Shown one piece after another: positions 36,646 through 46,025 of a stretch of 64,000 bases of DNA (positions are counted from its first letter, which is position 1; each line of letters begins with the position of its first letter). The translations under genes and the position numbers were made by a program. The notes under the pieces were generated by a model. The model made no database searches and had not been told where the DNA came from. It worked only from the letters and a program-made list of their open reading frames with translations. Origin of the DNA: Robiginitomaculum sp. GTDB taxonomy: Bacteria; Pseudomonadota; Alphaproteobacteria; Caulobacterales; Maricaulaceae. The stretch spans positions 1 through 64,000 of the forward strand of contig WFTT01000043.1 of assembly GCA_015485335.1 (NCBI GenBank). Reading direction: 5' to 3'.

Positions 36646-37317
36646 ATGAAGTTCTCTGCCCTCGCCCCCGGTCTGGCCTTTTTAATGCTGAGTGCGTTTT
36701 CACCGCCCCCGGTGCACAGCCAGGTAAACACCGCCAATGTGACGCCCAGCCAGCATTTTGACAAAAATGATCCACAAACCCAAAAACAGGTTGAACGCCT
36801 GAACGCATATGTGCGCTCGATCCGCACCATATCCGGCCGCTTTGTGCAAAGCACCGCCAGTGGCAATCAGCAAACCGGTACGTTTTTCTGGAAACGCCCG
36901 GACAAGCTGCGCATTGAATATGATACCACGCCCTTGCTGATTATTGCCGATGGCTCGAACATTGCGCAAATCGACAAGGAGCTGGAAACCATTGACCAGA
37001 TCCGCATTTCCTGGACGCCCTATAAATTCCTGCTGGCGCGCAAATTTGATTTGTTAAAAGGTGCAGACCTGATCGGGTTGGAACGGACCGAAAATGCCAG
37101 CTTTGTTACCGTCCAGGACAAGGATGGTGAGCTGGATGGTGATTTTACGCTGATCTTTGCCGAGCCGGAATTAAAGTTGCTGGGCTGGACCTGGAAAAAT
37201 GCCTTTGATGGTGAAGTGCGGTTTTTGCTGAATGACGTTCAGGAAGGAAAAAAGCTCAGTTCCAAACTGTTTGTGATCCGCGAAGAAGAACGCCGGCGCG
37301 GCGGGCGGCGACGTTAA
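36646..37317 (+). CDS. lolA: Outer-membrane lipoprotein carrier protein LolA
   Basis: A 223-aa periplasmic chaperone that ferries lipoproteins from LolCDE to the outer membrane. A signal peptide (residues about 1-25, ending PPVHSQ) precedes LNAYVRSIRTISGRFVQSTASGNQQTGTFFWKRPDKLRIEYD, the typical LolA opening. The C-terminus is rich in arginine. It follows ftsK by about 100 bases and is ended by a terminator at 37395-37429. Confidence 0.9.
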   Translation: MKFSALAPGLAFLMLSAFSPPPVHSQVNTANVTPSQHFDKNDPQTQKQVERLNAYVRSIRTISGRFVQSTASGNQQTGTFFWKRPDKLRIEYDTTPLLIIADGSNIAQIDKELETIDQIRISWTPYKFLLARKFDLLKGADLIGLERTENASFVTVQDKDGELDGDFTLIFAEPELKLLGWTWKNAFDGEVRFLLNDVQEGKKLSSKLFVIREEERRRGGRRR

Positions 37318-37394
37318 AATACAAGCGCGCCAATGGCTGTGAACCGATAGAAGCTACTCAAACGACTCAATTCACCTAGTGATATTTATACCAC

Positions 37395-37429
37395 ATGCAA
37401 ATGGTAACGTAAATTTCATTTGCATTTTT
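37395..37429 (+). terminator. Rho-independent terminator of lolA
   Basis: ATGCAAATG (37395-37403) pairs perfectly with CATTTGCAT (37417-37425) and is followed by a run of T to 37429. Its 3' arm overlaps the -35 element of the possible small RNA promoter. Confidence 0.75.
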
Positions 37430-37448
37430 CTCTAATCGTGTCTTTAAT
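37420..37448 (+). promoter_or_regulatory. Putative promoter in the lolA-xthA gap
   Basis: TTGCAT (37420-37425) and TTTAAT (37443-37448) are exactly 17 bases apart. Transcription would begin near 37455, directly in front of a structured stretch that ends in a strong terminator. Confidence 0.45.
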
Positions 37449-37454
37449 GCACCG

Positions 37455-37598
37455 TAATGATTGCAACACCGGGCTTTGTTCCGTCCCCCGTAGCGGGTCC
37501 AGTAGCAATCTGGCCGTATACGTATCCATCTCGGCCCTGCGCGATAACACGCGCAAACATCGACGCCCGGCCGCCCCCTCTCGGCCGGGCGTCTTCGT
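37455..37598 (+). ncRNA. Candidate small RNA between lolA and xthA
   Basis: About 145 bases with no ORF bearing a ribosome-binding site. It can fold into GATTGC/GCAATC closing a CCCG-TAG-CGGG hairpin, GGCCG/CGGCC, GCGCG/CGCGC, and a terminator with perfect 12-base arms GACGCCCGGCCG (37562-37573) and CGGCCGGGCGTC (37582-37593). Flanking promoter and terminator define an independent unit. Its length is near that of 6S RNA but I could not match the 6S fold; the family is unknown. It might instead be a long leader of xthA. Confidence 0.4.
37562..37597 (+). terminator. Strong GC-rich terminator before xthA
   Basis: Perfect 12-base stem GACGCCCGGCCG / CGGCCGGGCGTC with an eight-base pyrimidine loop, followed by TTCGTTT. 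The T-tract is interrupted, but stem stability is high. Confidence 0.6.
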
Positions 37599-37684
37599 TT
37601 ATGCACTTCCTGCATTGCCAGGCGTGACAGACTTGCGGGCCTCCCCAACCTCCCCCATAACCGGGATCAGCAAGGGAGAATGCC

Positions 37685-38503
37685 GTGAGCGATTTCAAAA
37701 TAGCCAGCTGGAATGTCAATTCAGTACGCCTGCGGGCACCCCAAATTATTGATTTTCTTGACGATTCCCAACCTGATGTCTTATGCCTTCAGGAAATCAA
37801 ATGCCGCAATGGTGAATTCCCGGCCGAGATTTTTGCCAAGGCAGGCTATGAGAACCAGATGGTGCGCGGTCAAAAAGGAATGCACGGCGTTGCCATTGTT
37901 TCCCGTCACCCCCTTAGCGAACTGGCGGACCCTGAATTTTGCGAACACGAACATGCCCGCGCCGCCATGGCCACGATCAGGGGTATCGACATTTGCAATG
38001 TCTATGTGCCAGCAGGCGGCGATGAACCGGACGCCAAAACCAATCCAAAATTTGCTCATAAATTGAATTTTCTGGACCGTATGAAGAAATTTTTTGCGGC
38101 ACGCCAAAAAGAAAATCCCAAAGACAGATTGATTCTGACCGGGGATTTGAACATCGCCCCCCTGGAATCAGACGTCTGGTCGCACAAACAATTGCTCAAA
38201 GTGGTCAGCCACACGCCGATCGAGGTCGAGGCCCTGAATGCCATTCAAAAGGCAGGAAACTTTGCAGACATCGCCCGCGAGCTGATCCCGGAACCAGAAC
38301 CGGTGTTTACCTGGTGGAGTTATCGTTCAAAGGACTGGACCAAAAACAATCGGGGCCGCCGCCTGGATCATATCTGGGTCAGCCCGGCCCTGCGCGAAGC
38401 GGCGCTGCACCATGGGGTGGCCGGGTTTGAGGCGCACACCCCCTGCCGGTCATGGGAGCGCCCATCGGATCATATTCCGATCACCCAGATGCTGCGCCTG
38501 TAG
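37685..38503 (+). CDS. xthA: Exodeoxyribonuclease III
   Basis: A 272-aa AP endonuclease/3' exonuclease of base-excision repair. Motifs: ASWNVNSVRLR, LCLQEIKC with the metal-binding glutamate, GMHGVAIVSRHP, LTGDLNIAP and the final SDHIPI active-site Asp-His. Start codon is GTG at 37685, preceded by GGGAGAA. It overlaps the end of the convergent dapB gene by 23 bases. Confidence 0.94.
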   Translation: MSDFKIASWNVNSVRLRAPQIIDFLDDSQPDVLCLQEIKCRNGEFPAEIFAKAGYENQMVRGQKGMHGVAIVSRHPLSELADPEFCEHEHARAAMATIRGIDICNVYVPAGGDEPDAKTNPKFAHKLNFLDRMKKFFAARQKENPKDRLILTGDLNIAPLESDVWSHKQLLKVVSHTPIEVEALNAIQKAGNFADIARELIPEPEPVFTWWSYRSKDWTKNNRGRRLDHIWVSPALREAALHHGVAGFEAHTPCRSWERPSDHIPITQMLRL

Positions 38504-39305
38504 GGGATAGCACATCATCCATGCCATAAAGTCCGGCCGGTTTATCGAATAGCCAATGGGCGGCATGCAAAGCGCCTTGGGCAAAAATATCGCGGCTTTG
38601 GGCCTGGTGAGAAAAACACAAGGTTTCCCCCGGCCCATAAAAATACACATCATGGATGCCGACAATATCGCCCTGGCGCTGGGCGGTGATGACGATTTCA
38701 CAGGCTTTGGGCGGGACCGGCAACGCCGCCCCCACCGGCAGGCAAAGCGGGTCTGTATCTTCTGCCCAGCCCTGGGATACTGCCCGGGCCAGCATCAATG
38801 CGGTTCCAGACGGTGCATCCTTTTTGGCGCTGTGGTGAATGTCGTGAATGTGCACGCCCCAAGCCTGTCCCAGCCGTGCCGCGTTTTCGCGCACCTGGCG
38901 TACCAGTGCGGTTACCCCCAAAGAGAAATTTCCCGTCCGCAACAATGCCAGTCGCGTCGCCGCCTCGGATAAAACCTTATCTTCTGACGGGTTCCATCCG
39001 GTGGTGCCGGTGACCAGTTTTGCCTGGCCACTTGACGCCAAAAACGTCGCCAGCTTGGCCCCGGCCGCCGGACTGGACACATCAATCACCACATCACAGG
39101 ACAAAAGATCATCGGTTTTGGCCGTGGTCAGCAATCCCACTGGCCCTGCCCCGGCCAGCACGCCTACGTCCTGACCCTGGGCCGCACTGCCTTCACGCAC
39201 CATAACGGCGCCCAGCGAAAAGCGAGCATCCTCCAGCGCCAGCGCCAGAATGCGCCGCCCCAAACGCCCCGCGCCACCATGTATGCCAAGAGTGATGGTT
39301 TTCAT
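38481..39305 (-). CDS. dapB: 4-hydroxy-tetrahydrodipicolinate reductase
   Basis: A 274-aa NAD(P)H enzyme of lysine/diaminopimelate synthesis. GIHGGAGRLGRRI is the nucleotide-binding loop, DVVIDVSSP and VTGTTGW follow, and HDIHHSAKKDAPSGTAL is the diagnostic substrate-binding motif. The ATG at 39305 (MKTITLGIHG) is the natural start; the 17 codons upstream in the track ORF are unlikely. The usual NFSVGV-type motif reads NFSLGV here. Confidence 0.92.
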   Translation of the reverse strand: MKTITLGIHGGAGRLGRRILALALEDARFSLGAVMVREGSAAQGQDVGVLAGAGPVGLLTTAKTDDLLSCDVVIDVSSPAAGAKLATFLASSGQAKLVTGTTGWNPSEDKVLSEAATRLALLRTGNFSLGVTALVRQVRENAARLGQAWGVHIHDIHHSAKKDAPSGTALMLARAVSQGWAEDTDPLCLPVGAALPVPPKACEIVITAQRQGDIVGIHDVYFYGPGETLCFSHQAQSRDIFAQGALHAAHWLFDKPAGLYGMDDVLSPTGAASG

Positions 39306-39412
39306 GAAAAGTCCTGCCTTTGCCCTTGATCTACACTGCACACTTGCCCGCGCCAAGATGCCTTTGCCTTGGTAATTGTAACCGGCATCAAGTCGCGTTA
39401 TGGTTCAATGAT

Positions 39413-40066
39413 ATGAGCTTTATACTTCCAGCGTTGTTTTTTGGGGTAGTTGGCGGGTGGCTGACCCTTTCGGGTCTTGGCCATCTGGGCCGCCTGAAGG
39501 CCATGTCAGGCAGCATACGGACGCTTGGCGGCGCCTTTCTGGCCACCATCGGGGCCGGGTCGGCCCTGTTGGGGTTTAACTTTGTTACCTATCAACGCCT
39601 GACCAATGAGCGCCCCGCCGCCCAGATCAGCTTTGTGCAAACCGCGCCCCAGCGTTATACCGCCACGCTGGACATACCGGACGAGGAACCAAAATCCTTG
39701 GCTGTATCCGGCGATGAATGGCGTCTGGATGCCCGATTTATCAAATGGCACCCCATCGCCAATATTGGCGGCCTGGATGCCTATTATCGTCTTGACCGGT
39801 TGACCGGGCGCTTTGCCGACACCGCCCAGGAGATCAACGAACCACGGTCGGTCTATGCCTTGAGCGAAAATCCGGGACTGGATATCTGGAAACTGGCGCA
39901 GGACAAACGCTTTGCCCGGTTAAAAGCGCTGGATGCCTATTATGGAAATTCGGTCTATGCGCCGATGAAGGATGGGGCCGCCTTTGAGGTCTTTGCCACC
40001 CAGAATGGTTTGATCGTTCGCCCGAAAAATGAGGTCGCCAAAGAGGCCCTATCGGGCTGGGAATAA
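39413..40066 (+). CDS. Membrane-anchored protein of unknown function
   Basis: About 217 aa. Two N-terminal hydrophobic helices (residues 1-20 and about 38-60) precede a soluble domain of mixed strands containing DEWRLDARFIKWHP, DAYYRLDRLTGRF and DAYYGNSVYAPMKDGAAFEV. Similar short proteins in databases carry an unproven 'multidrug efflux pump' label; nothing in the sequence supports transport. It is divergent from dapB and its stop is one base from the end of the convergent GNAT gene. Confidence 0.65.
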   Translation: MSFILPALFFGVVGGWLTLSGLGHLGRLKAMSGSIRTLGGAFLATIGAGSALLGFNFVTYQRLTNERPAAQISFVQTAPQRYTATLDIPDEEPKSLAVSGDEWRLDARFIKWHPIANIGGLDAYYRLDRLTGRFADTAQEINEPRSVYALSENPGLDIWKLAQDKRFARLKALDAYYGNSVYAPMKDGAAFEVFATQNGLIVRPKNEVAKEALSGWE

Positions 40067-40067
40067 C

Positions 40068-40688
40068 TCAGGCCGGCTGGCGCAGCATCAGCCACATGGG
40101 CAGGCCATTGCCATCCACGTCAATATCCTCAACCACCTCAAAACCCCGGCCCCGGTAAAAGCCAAGATTCTGTGCTTTGGAATTTTCCAGATAGGCCGGC
40201 AGGCCGTGTTCATCACAATAACGCAACATGGGGGCCATTACCCGTTTGCCCAGCCCCTGTCCCTGAAAACGTGGATCCACAGCAATGGCAAACAGATAAA
40301 CATGTGCAAAGGGCGGATGTTTCGCATCCAGCCGGGCATCCAGATCCAGCGTGCGCCGTATGGCAGAGGGGCCACTATGACGCACCACCGACGCGGTCAG
40401 GCGCAGGGTAGGAAAAAAAGCAAAATTCTTGGATTGCCCGGGATGCAGCCACAGACAGGCGGCTTTATTCTCTCCATCCTCGTGCAGCAAGACGCCGCCG
40501 CCCCGGGGCAGATAGATATGCCGCGCCAAAAGTGAAAACATCAGTTTTTGCGGCTTGGGCGAACCAAGGGCCCAATTCATCACCGGGTCATCCGCAAACC
40601 CCTTTGCCATAACATTGGCCAAAGCCTCTATATCCGCATTATCACGGGTACAGGTCTTTATGTGTGGATCGGACATCGGGTCAGTCAT
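40068..40688 (-). CDS. GNAT family N-acetyltransferase
   Basis: A 206-aa acyltransferase. The acetyl-CoA-binding core is VYLFAIAVDPRFQGQGLGKRVMAPMLRYCDEHGLPAYLENSKAQNLGFYRGRGFEVVE, a complete motif A/B block. The N-terminal half resembles GNAT enzymes that modify amines or small molecules. Substrate unknown. A hairpin GGACGC-AAGTCTA-GCGTCC (40689-40707) directly covers the upstream leader. Confidence 0.85.
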   Translation of the reverse strand: MTDPMSDPHIKTCTRDNADIEALANVMAKGFADDPVMNWALGSPKPQKLMFSLLARHIYLPRGGGVLLHEDGENKAACLWLHPGQSKNFAFFPTLRLTASVVRHSGPSAIRRTLDLDARLDAKHPPFAHVYLFAIAVDPRFQGQGLGKRVMAPMLRYCDEHGLPAYLENSKAQNLGFYRGRGFEVVEDIDVDGNGLPMWLMLRQPA

Positions 40689-40737
40689 GGACGCAAGTCT
40701 AGCGTCCCTTTAGGCCAAGTCGAGCAGTCCGGAAAAT

Positions 40738-41901
40738 TTAATGGGGCCGCTCTTCATCACCCGTCATTTTATCCCAGAAACTGCGGGCTTTTTCGAAAAA
40801 GCCCTCATGTTCCGGATGGCAGCCAGGGCTGGATTCGGGGCAACATTCCTCACGAAAGGCATTGAGCAATTCTTTCTGGCGGGCACTCAGGTTTCGGGGG
40901 GTTTCCACAAACAGTTCGATAATCATGTCGCCGCGGCCACGGCCACGCAAATGGGGCATGCCTAACCCGCGCAAACGTAAACGTTTTCCGGTTTGCGCCC
41001 CTGGAGAAATATTGACCGACTTCTGCCCCCCATCAATGGTGGGCATTTTTATTTCGCCGCCCAGTGCCGCTGTGCACATGGGGGCCGGTGCCCGACAATA
41101 AAGATCAGCACCATCACGTTCAAAAAGTTCATGGGGGCGAATGGATACAAAAATATACAAATCACCCGGCGGACCGCCCCGGGCACCGGCTTCGCCTTCG
41201 CCAGCCAGGCGAATACGCATGCCGTCTTCAACCCCAGCAGGAATATTGACTGATAATTGCCGGCGTGTGGCCACCGTACCCACGCCATCGCATGAGGTAC
41301 AAGGTGTGCGGACGGTTTGCCCCTGTCCGCCACAGGTGCGGCAGGTCTGTTCCATGGTAAAGAGGCCCTGGCGCATACGAATGCGGCCGGCCCCCTGGCA
41401 GGTGGTACAGGTGTCAATTTCAGTACCTGGCTCTGCCCCATTACCATGACAGTTTTCACAGGTTTTGCTGGTCGGTACGGTAATCTTTACCTCGCGGCCC
41501 AAAAAAGCGTCTTCGAGATCAATTTCCAGTGGATAGCGCAGATCTGATCCACGTCCCGGTCCGGATTGCGCCCCACCACGGGCCCCGAAAATATCGCCAA
41601 AGGCATCGCCAAACACCTGACCGAAAATATCTGAAAAATCTGCCTGCGCGGCACCATTGCCGCCCCCATTGCCATCAAAGGCCGCATGACCATAACGATC
41701 ATAGGCAGAGCGTTTTTGCTCGTCCGACAAAATGCCATAGGCTTCGCTGATTTCCTTGAATTTCAGCTCGGCTTCGGGATCGTCCGGATTCTGATCCGGG
41801 TGATATTTCATCGCCAGCTTGCGATAGGCACTTTTCAGGCCCTTGCCGTCGACATTACGCGAAACGCCCAGGCTTTCGTAATAACAGGTCTTGGTGCTCA
41901 T
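40738..41901 (-). CDS. dnaJ: Chaperone protein DnaJ
   Basis: A 387-aa type I Hsp40. J domain residues 1-75 with the HPD tripeptide (KYHPDQNP), a Gly-rich region, four zinc-binding CxxCxGxG repeats ([32 protein letters not shown]) and the C-terminal substrate-binding domains. It stimulates DnaK ATPase. It follows dnaK by 69 bases on the same strand. Confidence 0.96.
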   Translation of the reverse strand: MSTKTCYYESLGVSRNVDGKGLKSAYRKLAMKYHPDQNPDDPEAELKFKEISEAYGILSDEQKRSAYDRYGHAAFDGNGGGNGAAQADFSDIFGQVFGDAFGDIFGARGGAQSGPGRGSDLRYPLEIDLEDAFLGREVKITVPTSKTCENCHGNGAEPGTEIDTCTTCQGAGRIRMRQGLFTMEQTCRTCGGQGQTVRTPCTSCDGVGTVATRRQLSVNIPAGVEDGMRIRLAGEGEAGARGGPPGDLYIFVSIRPHELFERDGADLYCRAPAPMCTAALGGEIKMPTIDGGQKSVNISPGAQTGKRLRLRGLGMPHLRGRGRGDMIIELFVETPRNLSARQKELLNAFREECCPESSPGCHPEHEGFFEKARSFWDKMTGDEERPH

Positions 41902-41970
41902 ACTGGTTTACCATTGATGATGAAGGCCACGGCAGCATATGCCGCCGTGGCCCCCATTATACATTAGACG

Positions 41971-43878
41971 TCAGGCGCTCTTTTGGTCGTCGTCGACTTC
42001 TTCGAACTCGGCGTCAACTACGTCTTCATCGCCGCCAGACGCATCACCCTGAATTTCATGTTCAGTGTCTTCCTGACCGGCGGAATAAATGGCTTCCCCT
42101 AGCTTCATGGCTGCCTGTGCCAAGGTTTGCGCCTTGGCGGAAATATCCGCCGCATCTTCACCCTCAAGAGCGGTTTTCAGATCTGCAAGAGCAGCTTCGA
42201 TGGCCGCCTTGTCTTCATCAGACACCTTGTCGCCATGCTCGGCCAGCTGCCCCTCGGTCTGGTGGACCAGGGCCTCGGCCTGATTTTTCGCCTCTACGGT
42301 TTCGCGGCGTTTTTTATCTTCCTCGGCATGAGACTCGGCTTCCTGGACCATCTTTTCGATGTCTTCATCGGAAAGACCGCCAGAAGCCTCAATGCGGATG
42401 GTTTGTTCTTTGCCGGTGGCCTTGTCCTTGGCTGAAACCGAGACAATGCCGTTGGCATCAATATCAAACGTCACTTCAATCTGTGGCACACCGCGCGGGC
42501 TGGGCGGAATGCCCACCAGGTCAAACTGGCCAAGGATTTTGTTATCCGCGGCCATTTCACGTTCACCTTGGAAGACCCGGATGGTCACCGCAGATTGATT
42601 GTCCTCGGCCGTGGAAAAGGTCTGGCTTTTCTTGGTCGGAATGGTGGTATTGCGATCGATCAGACGGGTAAACACGCCGCCCAGGGTTTCAATACCCAAA
42701 GACAGAGGCGTCACATCCAGCAACAGCACGTCTTTCACGTCGCCCTGCAGCACGCCGCCCTGAATGGCAGCACCCATGGCCACCACTTCATCGGGGTTCA
42801 CCCCCTTATGTGGTTCGCGGCCAAAGAATTTTTTCACTTCTTCCTGCACCTTGGGCATGCGGGTCTGGCCACCGACCAGGATGACCTCGTCAATGTCCTT
42901 TGCCGTCAGGCCAGCATCTTTCAAGGCCTTCTTGCACGGATCAATGGAGCGTTTGATCAGATCCGCCACCAAGGTTTCTAGCTTGGCGCGGGTGATCTTC
43001 ATGGTCAGGTGCTTGGGCCCGGAGGCATCCGCAGTAATAAAGGGCAGATTGACCTCGTACTGGCTGGCAGAAGACAGCTCTTTCTTGGCTTTTTCCGCTT
43101 CTTCGCGCAGACGCTGGATGGCCAGCTTGTCTTTGCGCAAATCCACGCCGTGTTCTTTTTTGAACTCGTCGGCAAGGTAATCCACAATGCGCATATCAAA
43201 GTCTTCACCACCCAGGAACGTATCCCCATTGGTGGATTTTACTTCGAAAACGCCATCGCCAATTTCCAGAATGGATACGTCAAACGTACCCCCACCAAGG
43301 TCATAAACCGCGATGGTTTTGCCGTCTTCCTTGTCAAAACCATAGGCCAGCGCCGCCGCCGTTGGTTCGTTGATAATGCGCAGTACTTCCAGACCGGCGA
43401 TTTTACCGGCGTCCTTGGTGGCCTGACGCTGGGCATCATTAAAATAGGCCGGGACCGTGATCACCGCCTGGGTAACCGGCGCCCCCAGATAGCTTTCGGC
43501 GGTTTCCTTCATCTTTTGCAGGATAAAGGCGGAAATTTCGGATGGGGACAGTTTTTTGTCGCGCCCCTGCACCCAGGCATCCCCATTAGGACCGGGAACA
43601 ATCTTATAAGGTACCATGGCGGCATCTTTTTTCACCATGGGGTCGTCCATTTTGCGGCCAATCAGGCGCTTGATGGCGAAAAAGGTTTGTTCTGGATTGG
43701 TGACCGCCTGACGTCGGGCGGTTTGACCGATCAGGCGTTCGCCGTCTTCGGTAAAGGCAACCACGGACGGGGTCGTGCGCATGCCTTCTGCATTTTCAAT
43801 AACTTTAGGATTTTTGCCGTCCATAACGGACACGCAAGAATTGGTTGTACCAAGGTCAATACCTATGACTTTGCTCAT
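41971..43878 (-). CDS. dnaK: Chaperone protein DnaK (Hsp70)
   Basis: A 635-aa Hsp70. It opens [45 protein letters not shown] and [14 protein letters not shown] mark the ATPase domain, [17 protein letters not shown] the start of the substrate-binding domain, and an acidic tail ends [11 protein letters not shown] strong AAAGGAG ribosome-binding site precedes the ATG, and a heat-shock promoter lies about 110 bases upstream. Confidence 0.97.
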   Translation of the reverse strand: MSKVIGIDLGTTNSCVSVMDGKNPKVIENAEGMRTTPSVVAFTEDGERLIGQTARRQAVTNPEQTFFAIKRLIGRKMDDPMVKKDAAMVPYKIVPGPNGDAWVQGRDKKLSPSEISAFILQKMKETAESYLGAPVTQAVITVPAYFNDAQRQATKDAGKIAGLEVLRIINEPTAAALAYGFDKEDGKTIAVYDLGGGTFDVSILEIGDGVFEVKSTNGDTFLGGEDFDMRIVDYLADEFKKEHGVDLRKDKLAIQRLREEAEKAKKELSSASQYEVNLPFITADASGPKHLTMKITRAKLETLVADLIKRSIDPCKKALKDAGLTAKDIDEVILVGGQTRMPKVQEEVKKFFGREPHKGVNPDEVVAMGAAIQGGVLQGDVKDVLLLDVTPLSLGIETLGGVFTRLIDRNTTIPTKKSQTFSTAEDNQSAVTIRVFQGEREMAADNKILGQFDLVGIPPSPRGVPQIEVTFDIDANGIVSVSAKDKATGKEQTIRIEASGGLSDEDIEKMVQEAESHAEEDKKRRETVEAKNQAEALVHQTEGQLAEHGDKVSDEDKAAIEAALADLKTALEGEDAADISAKAQTLAQAAMKLGEAIYSAGQEDTEHEIQGDASGGDEDVVDAEFEEVDDDQKSA

Positions 43879-43988
43879 ATCTTTCTCCTTTGCGGCAGAT
43901 CAGATCGGGTAGCCCGTTTGTGGCACCACCCCTGTGTGATCTCCTTGTTTTCATTCTTAATCCATGGCTCGTAAGCCGTTCGACACGG

Positions 43989-44019
43989 ATATGGGAAAAG
44001 TTTTGCACAACCGCAAGGG
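43989..44019 (-). promoter_or_regulatory. RpoH-type heat-shock promoter of dnaK-dnaJ
   Basis: Read on the minus strand, CCCTTGCGG (-35) and CCCATAT (-10) are separated as in sigma-32 promoters (CTTG, 18 bases, CCCATAT). Transcription would start near 43982, leaving a leader of about 100 bases before dnaK. Confidence 0.7.
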
Positions 44020-44198
44020 CTGTAAGGGTTATATGGTGGCCGATTATTACTAATTTGTGCAGGAAAAAGCGCTTTTTGGCGGGTTTTCGTGCAAATCATG
44101 GCATTTTGCCGCACAGATATGGTCGCACAGAACATCTGGAACTCTATGGCAAAAAAGCATATCGCATTGGCAGTCAGGCCTTTGCCCCCCATAATCAC

Positions 44199-44825
44199 AT
44201 GATGAATACTGGGTTTCAGCTTCCCGACGGATTTTTGTTATTGCCGGGCTATTTTGACCGCCCGGCGCAGGAAGATCTGTTGTACCGGGTGCGCAAGGCG
44301 GTGCAGGCTGCACCTCTGTACCGCCCGGTCATGCCACGCACCGGAAAACCTTTGAGTGTGCGCATGAGCAATTTTGGACCCCTGGGGTGGATCACCTCCA
44401 AGGAAGGCTATCGCTATGCCCCGCACCATCCGCGCACCAATAAACCCTGGCCGCCTTTGCCCGATTGCCTGGCCGTGCTGTGGGACGATGTGGCCAACTG
44501 GCCAGATCCGCCTCAGGCCTGTCTGATCAACTATTATGATGAAAAGGCTCGTCTGGGCCTGCATGTAGATGCCGATGAAAAGGCGGCCAATGCCCCCATA
44601 GTATCTGTATCCCTGGGGGACCAGGCATTATTTCGTCTGGGCGGCCCAAGGCGAAATGATCCCACCCGGTCCTTGCGATTATTCTCTGGGGATGTGGTGG
44701 TCCTTGGCGGCGCGGCGCGCCATTGCTATCACGGGGTAGATCGAATCTATCCAAACACATCCACCCTTTTATCAAAGGGTGGACGCATCAACCTGACTAT
44801 GCGCGTCGTCGGAAGGAACATATAG
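44199..44825 (+). CDS. alkB: Alpha-ketoglutarate-dependent DNA repair dioxygenase AlkB
   Basis: About 208 aa. AlkB oxidatively removes methyl groups from 1-methyladenine and 3-methylcytosine, releasing formaldehyde. Visible residues: [12 protein letters not shown] and [18 protein letters not shown] of the nucleotide lid, LGLHVDADE giving the iron ligands His and Asp, CYHGVDRI with the third histidine, and RINLTMR for 2-oxoglutarate. The track ORF is much longer at the N-terminus; I chose the tandem ATGs at 44199/44202, which give the E. coli length, although no clear ribosome-binding site is seen. frmA follows after one base. Confidence 0.9.
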   Translation: MMNTGFQLPDGFLLLPGYFDRPAQEDLLYRVRKAVQAAPLYRPVMPRTGKPLSVRMSNFGPLGWITSKEGYRYAPHHPRTNKPWPPLPDCLAVLWDDVANWPDPPQACLINYYDEKARLGLHVDADEKAANAPIVSVSLGDQALFRLGGPRRNDPTRSLRLFSGDVVVLGGAARHCYHGVDRIYPNTSTLLSKGGRINLTMRVVGRNI

Positions 44826-44826
44826 A

Positions 44827-45936
44827 ATGAAAACACGAGCCGCCATTGCCTTTGAGGCCACCAAACCACTGGTTATTGACGAGGTGGATCTGGACGGACC
44901 CAAAACCGGCGAGGTTCTGATCGAGATCAAAGCCACTGGTATTTGCCATACCGATGCCTTCACCCTGTCTGGCGGGGATCCCGAGGGACTTTTCCCCTCG
45001 GTCCTGGGTCATGAAGGGGCTGGCGTAGTGCTGGAATGCGGTCCTGGCGTTACCTCGGTTAAGACCGGCGATCATGTGATCCCGCTCTATACACCGGAAT
45101 GCCGTGAATGCGAGTATTGCCTGAATCCCAAGACCAATTTGTGCCAGGCCATTCGTGAAACCCAGGGCGCCGGTCTGATGCCGGACGGTACGTCGCGCCT
45201 GTCTTATCAGGGCAAACCTTTATTTCACTATATGGGGTGTTCAACCTTCGCCAATCACGCGGTCATGCCGGAAATTGCCCTGGCCAAAGTACGAAAAGAC
45301 GCCCCGTTTGATAAAATCTGTACCATTGGTTGCGGCGTTACCACTGGCTTGGGCGCAGTGATGTTTTCCGCCAAAGTTGAACCCGGCTCCACCGTGGTGG
45401 TGTTTGGCCTGGGCGGTATTGGCCTGAATGTTATTCAGGGAGCCAAAATGGTGGGCGCCCGCCAAATCATCGGTGTGGACATCAACCCGGACAAACGCCC
45501 CATGGCAGAGAAATTCGGCATGACTGATTTCGTAAACCCGAATGAAATCAAAGGCGAACTGGTTGGCCGCCTGGTGGAACTGACCGGCGGCGGGGCGGAT
45601 TATACGTTTGAATGCATTGGTAATGTACAGGTGATGCGCGACGCGCTGGAATGCTGTCACAAGGGATGGGGCGAAAGCTATATCATCGGCGTTGCCGGAG
45701 CCGGGCAGGAAATATCCACCCGGCCGTTTCAGCTGGTCACCGGACGATCATGGCGCGGCACGGCCTTTGGCGGTGCCAGAGGGCGCACAGACGTTCCCAA
45801 GATTGTTGACATGTATATGGAAGGCCGCATCAACATAGATGACCTGGTTACCCATACCCTTTCGCTTGAGCAAATCAATCATGGATTTGACCTCATGCAC
45901 GAAGGCAAGAGCATCCGATCTGTCGTTATCTACTAG
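44827..45936 (+). CDS. frmA: S-(hydroxymethyl)glutathione dehydrogenase (class III alcohol dehydrogenase)
   Basis: A 369-aa zinc enzyme oxidising the formaldehyde-glutathione adduct to S-formylglutathione with NAD. Catalytic zinc ligands lie in [15 protein letters not shown] and [10 protein letters not shown]; the structural zinc cysteines in [17 protein letters not shown]; the cofactor loop is [30 protein letters not shown] is typical of class III. AAGGAAC precedes the ATG. It directly follows alkB, and its end is marked by a terminator at 45974-46003. The usual partner frmB (S-formylglutathione hydrolase) is absent here. Confidence 0.95.
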   Translation: MKTRAAIAFEATKPLVIDEVDLDGPKTGEVLIEIKATGICHTDAFTLSGGDPEGLFPSVLGHEGAGVVLECGPGVTSVKTGDHVIPLYTPECRECEYCLNPKTNLCQAIRETQGAGLMPDGTSRLSYQGKPLFHYMGCSTFANHAVMPEIALAKVRKDAPFDKICTIGCGVTTGLGAVMFSAKVEPGSTVVVFGLGGIGLNVIQGAKMVGARQIIGVDINPDKRPMAEKFGMTDFVNPNEIKGELVGRLVELTGGGADYTFECIGNVQVMRDALECCHKGWGESYIIGVAGAGQEISTRPFQLVTGRSWRGTAFGGARGRTDVPKIVDMYMEGRINIDDLVTHTLSLEQINHGFDLMHEGKSIRSVVIY

Positions 45937-45973
45937 CCCCATGACCGTGTGAGCGGATCTTGTACACATATAC

Positions 45974-46003
45974 AAAAAAGGCCGGGGAGAACCCCGGCCT
46001 TTT
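45974..46003. terminator. Bidirectional terminator between frmA and TonB-dependent receptor
   Basis: AAAAAAGGCCGGGG-AGAA-CCCCGGCCTTTT is a perfect GC-rich stem with A-run on the left and T-run on the right, so it can end transcripts from both convergent genes. Confidence 0.85.
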
Positions 46004-46025
46004 CCGTTTGATAGTAGGTTCGAGC

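Noticed and set aside
37376-37752. ORFs of 90-110 aa in the lolA-xthA gap
   Set aside because: They cross a terminator and hairpins and lack ribosome-binding sites; the region is better explained as a small RNA or leader.
43009-43974. 321-aa plus-strand ORF over dnaK
   Set aside because: Antisense of dnaK. Such long antisense dnaK frames are a known coding-bias artefact.
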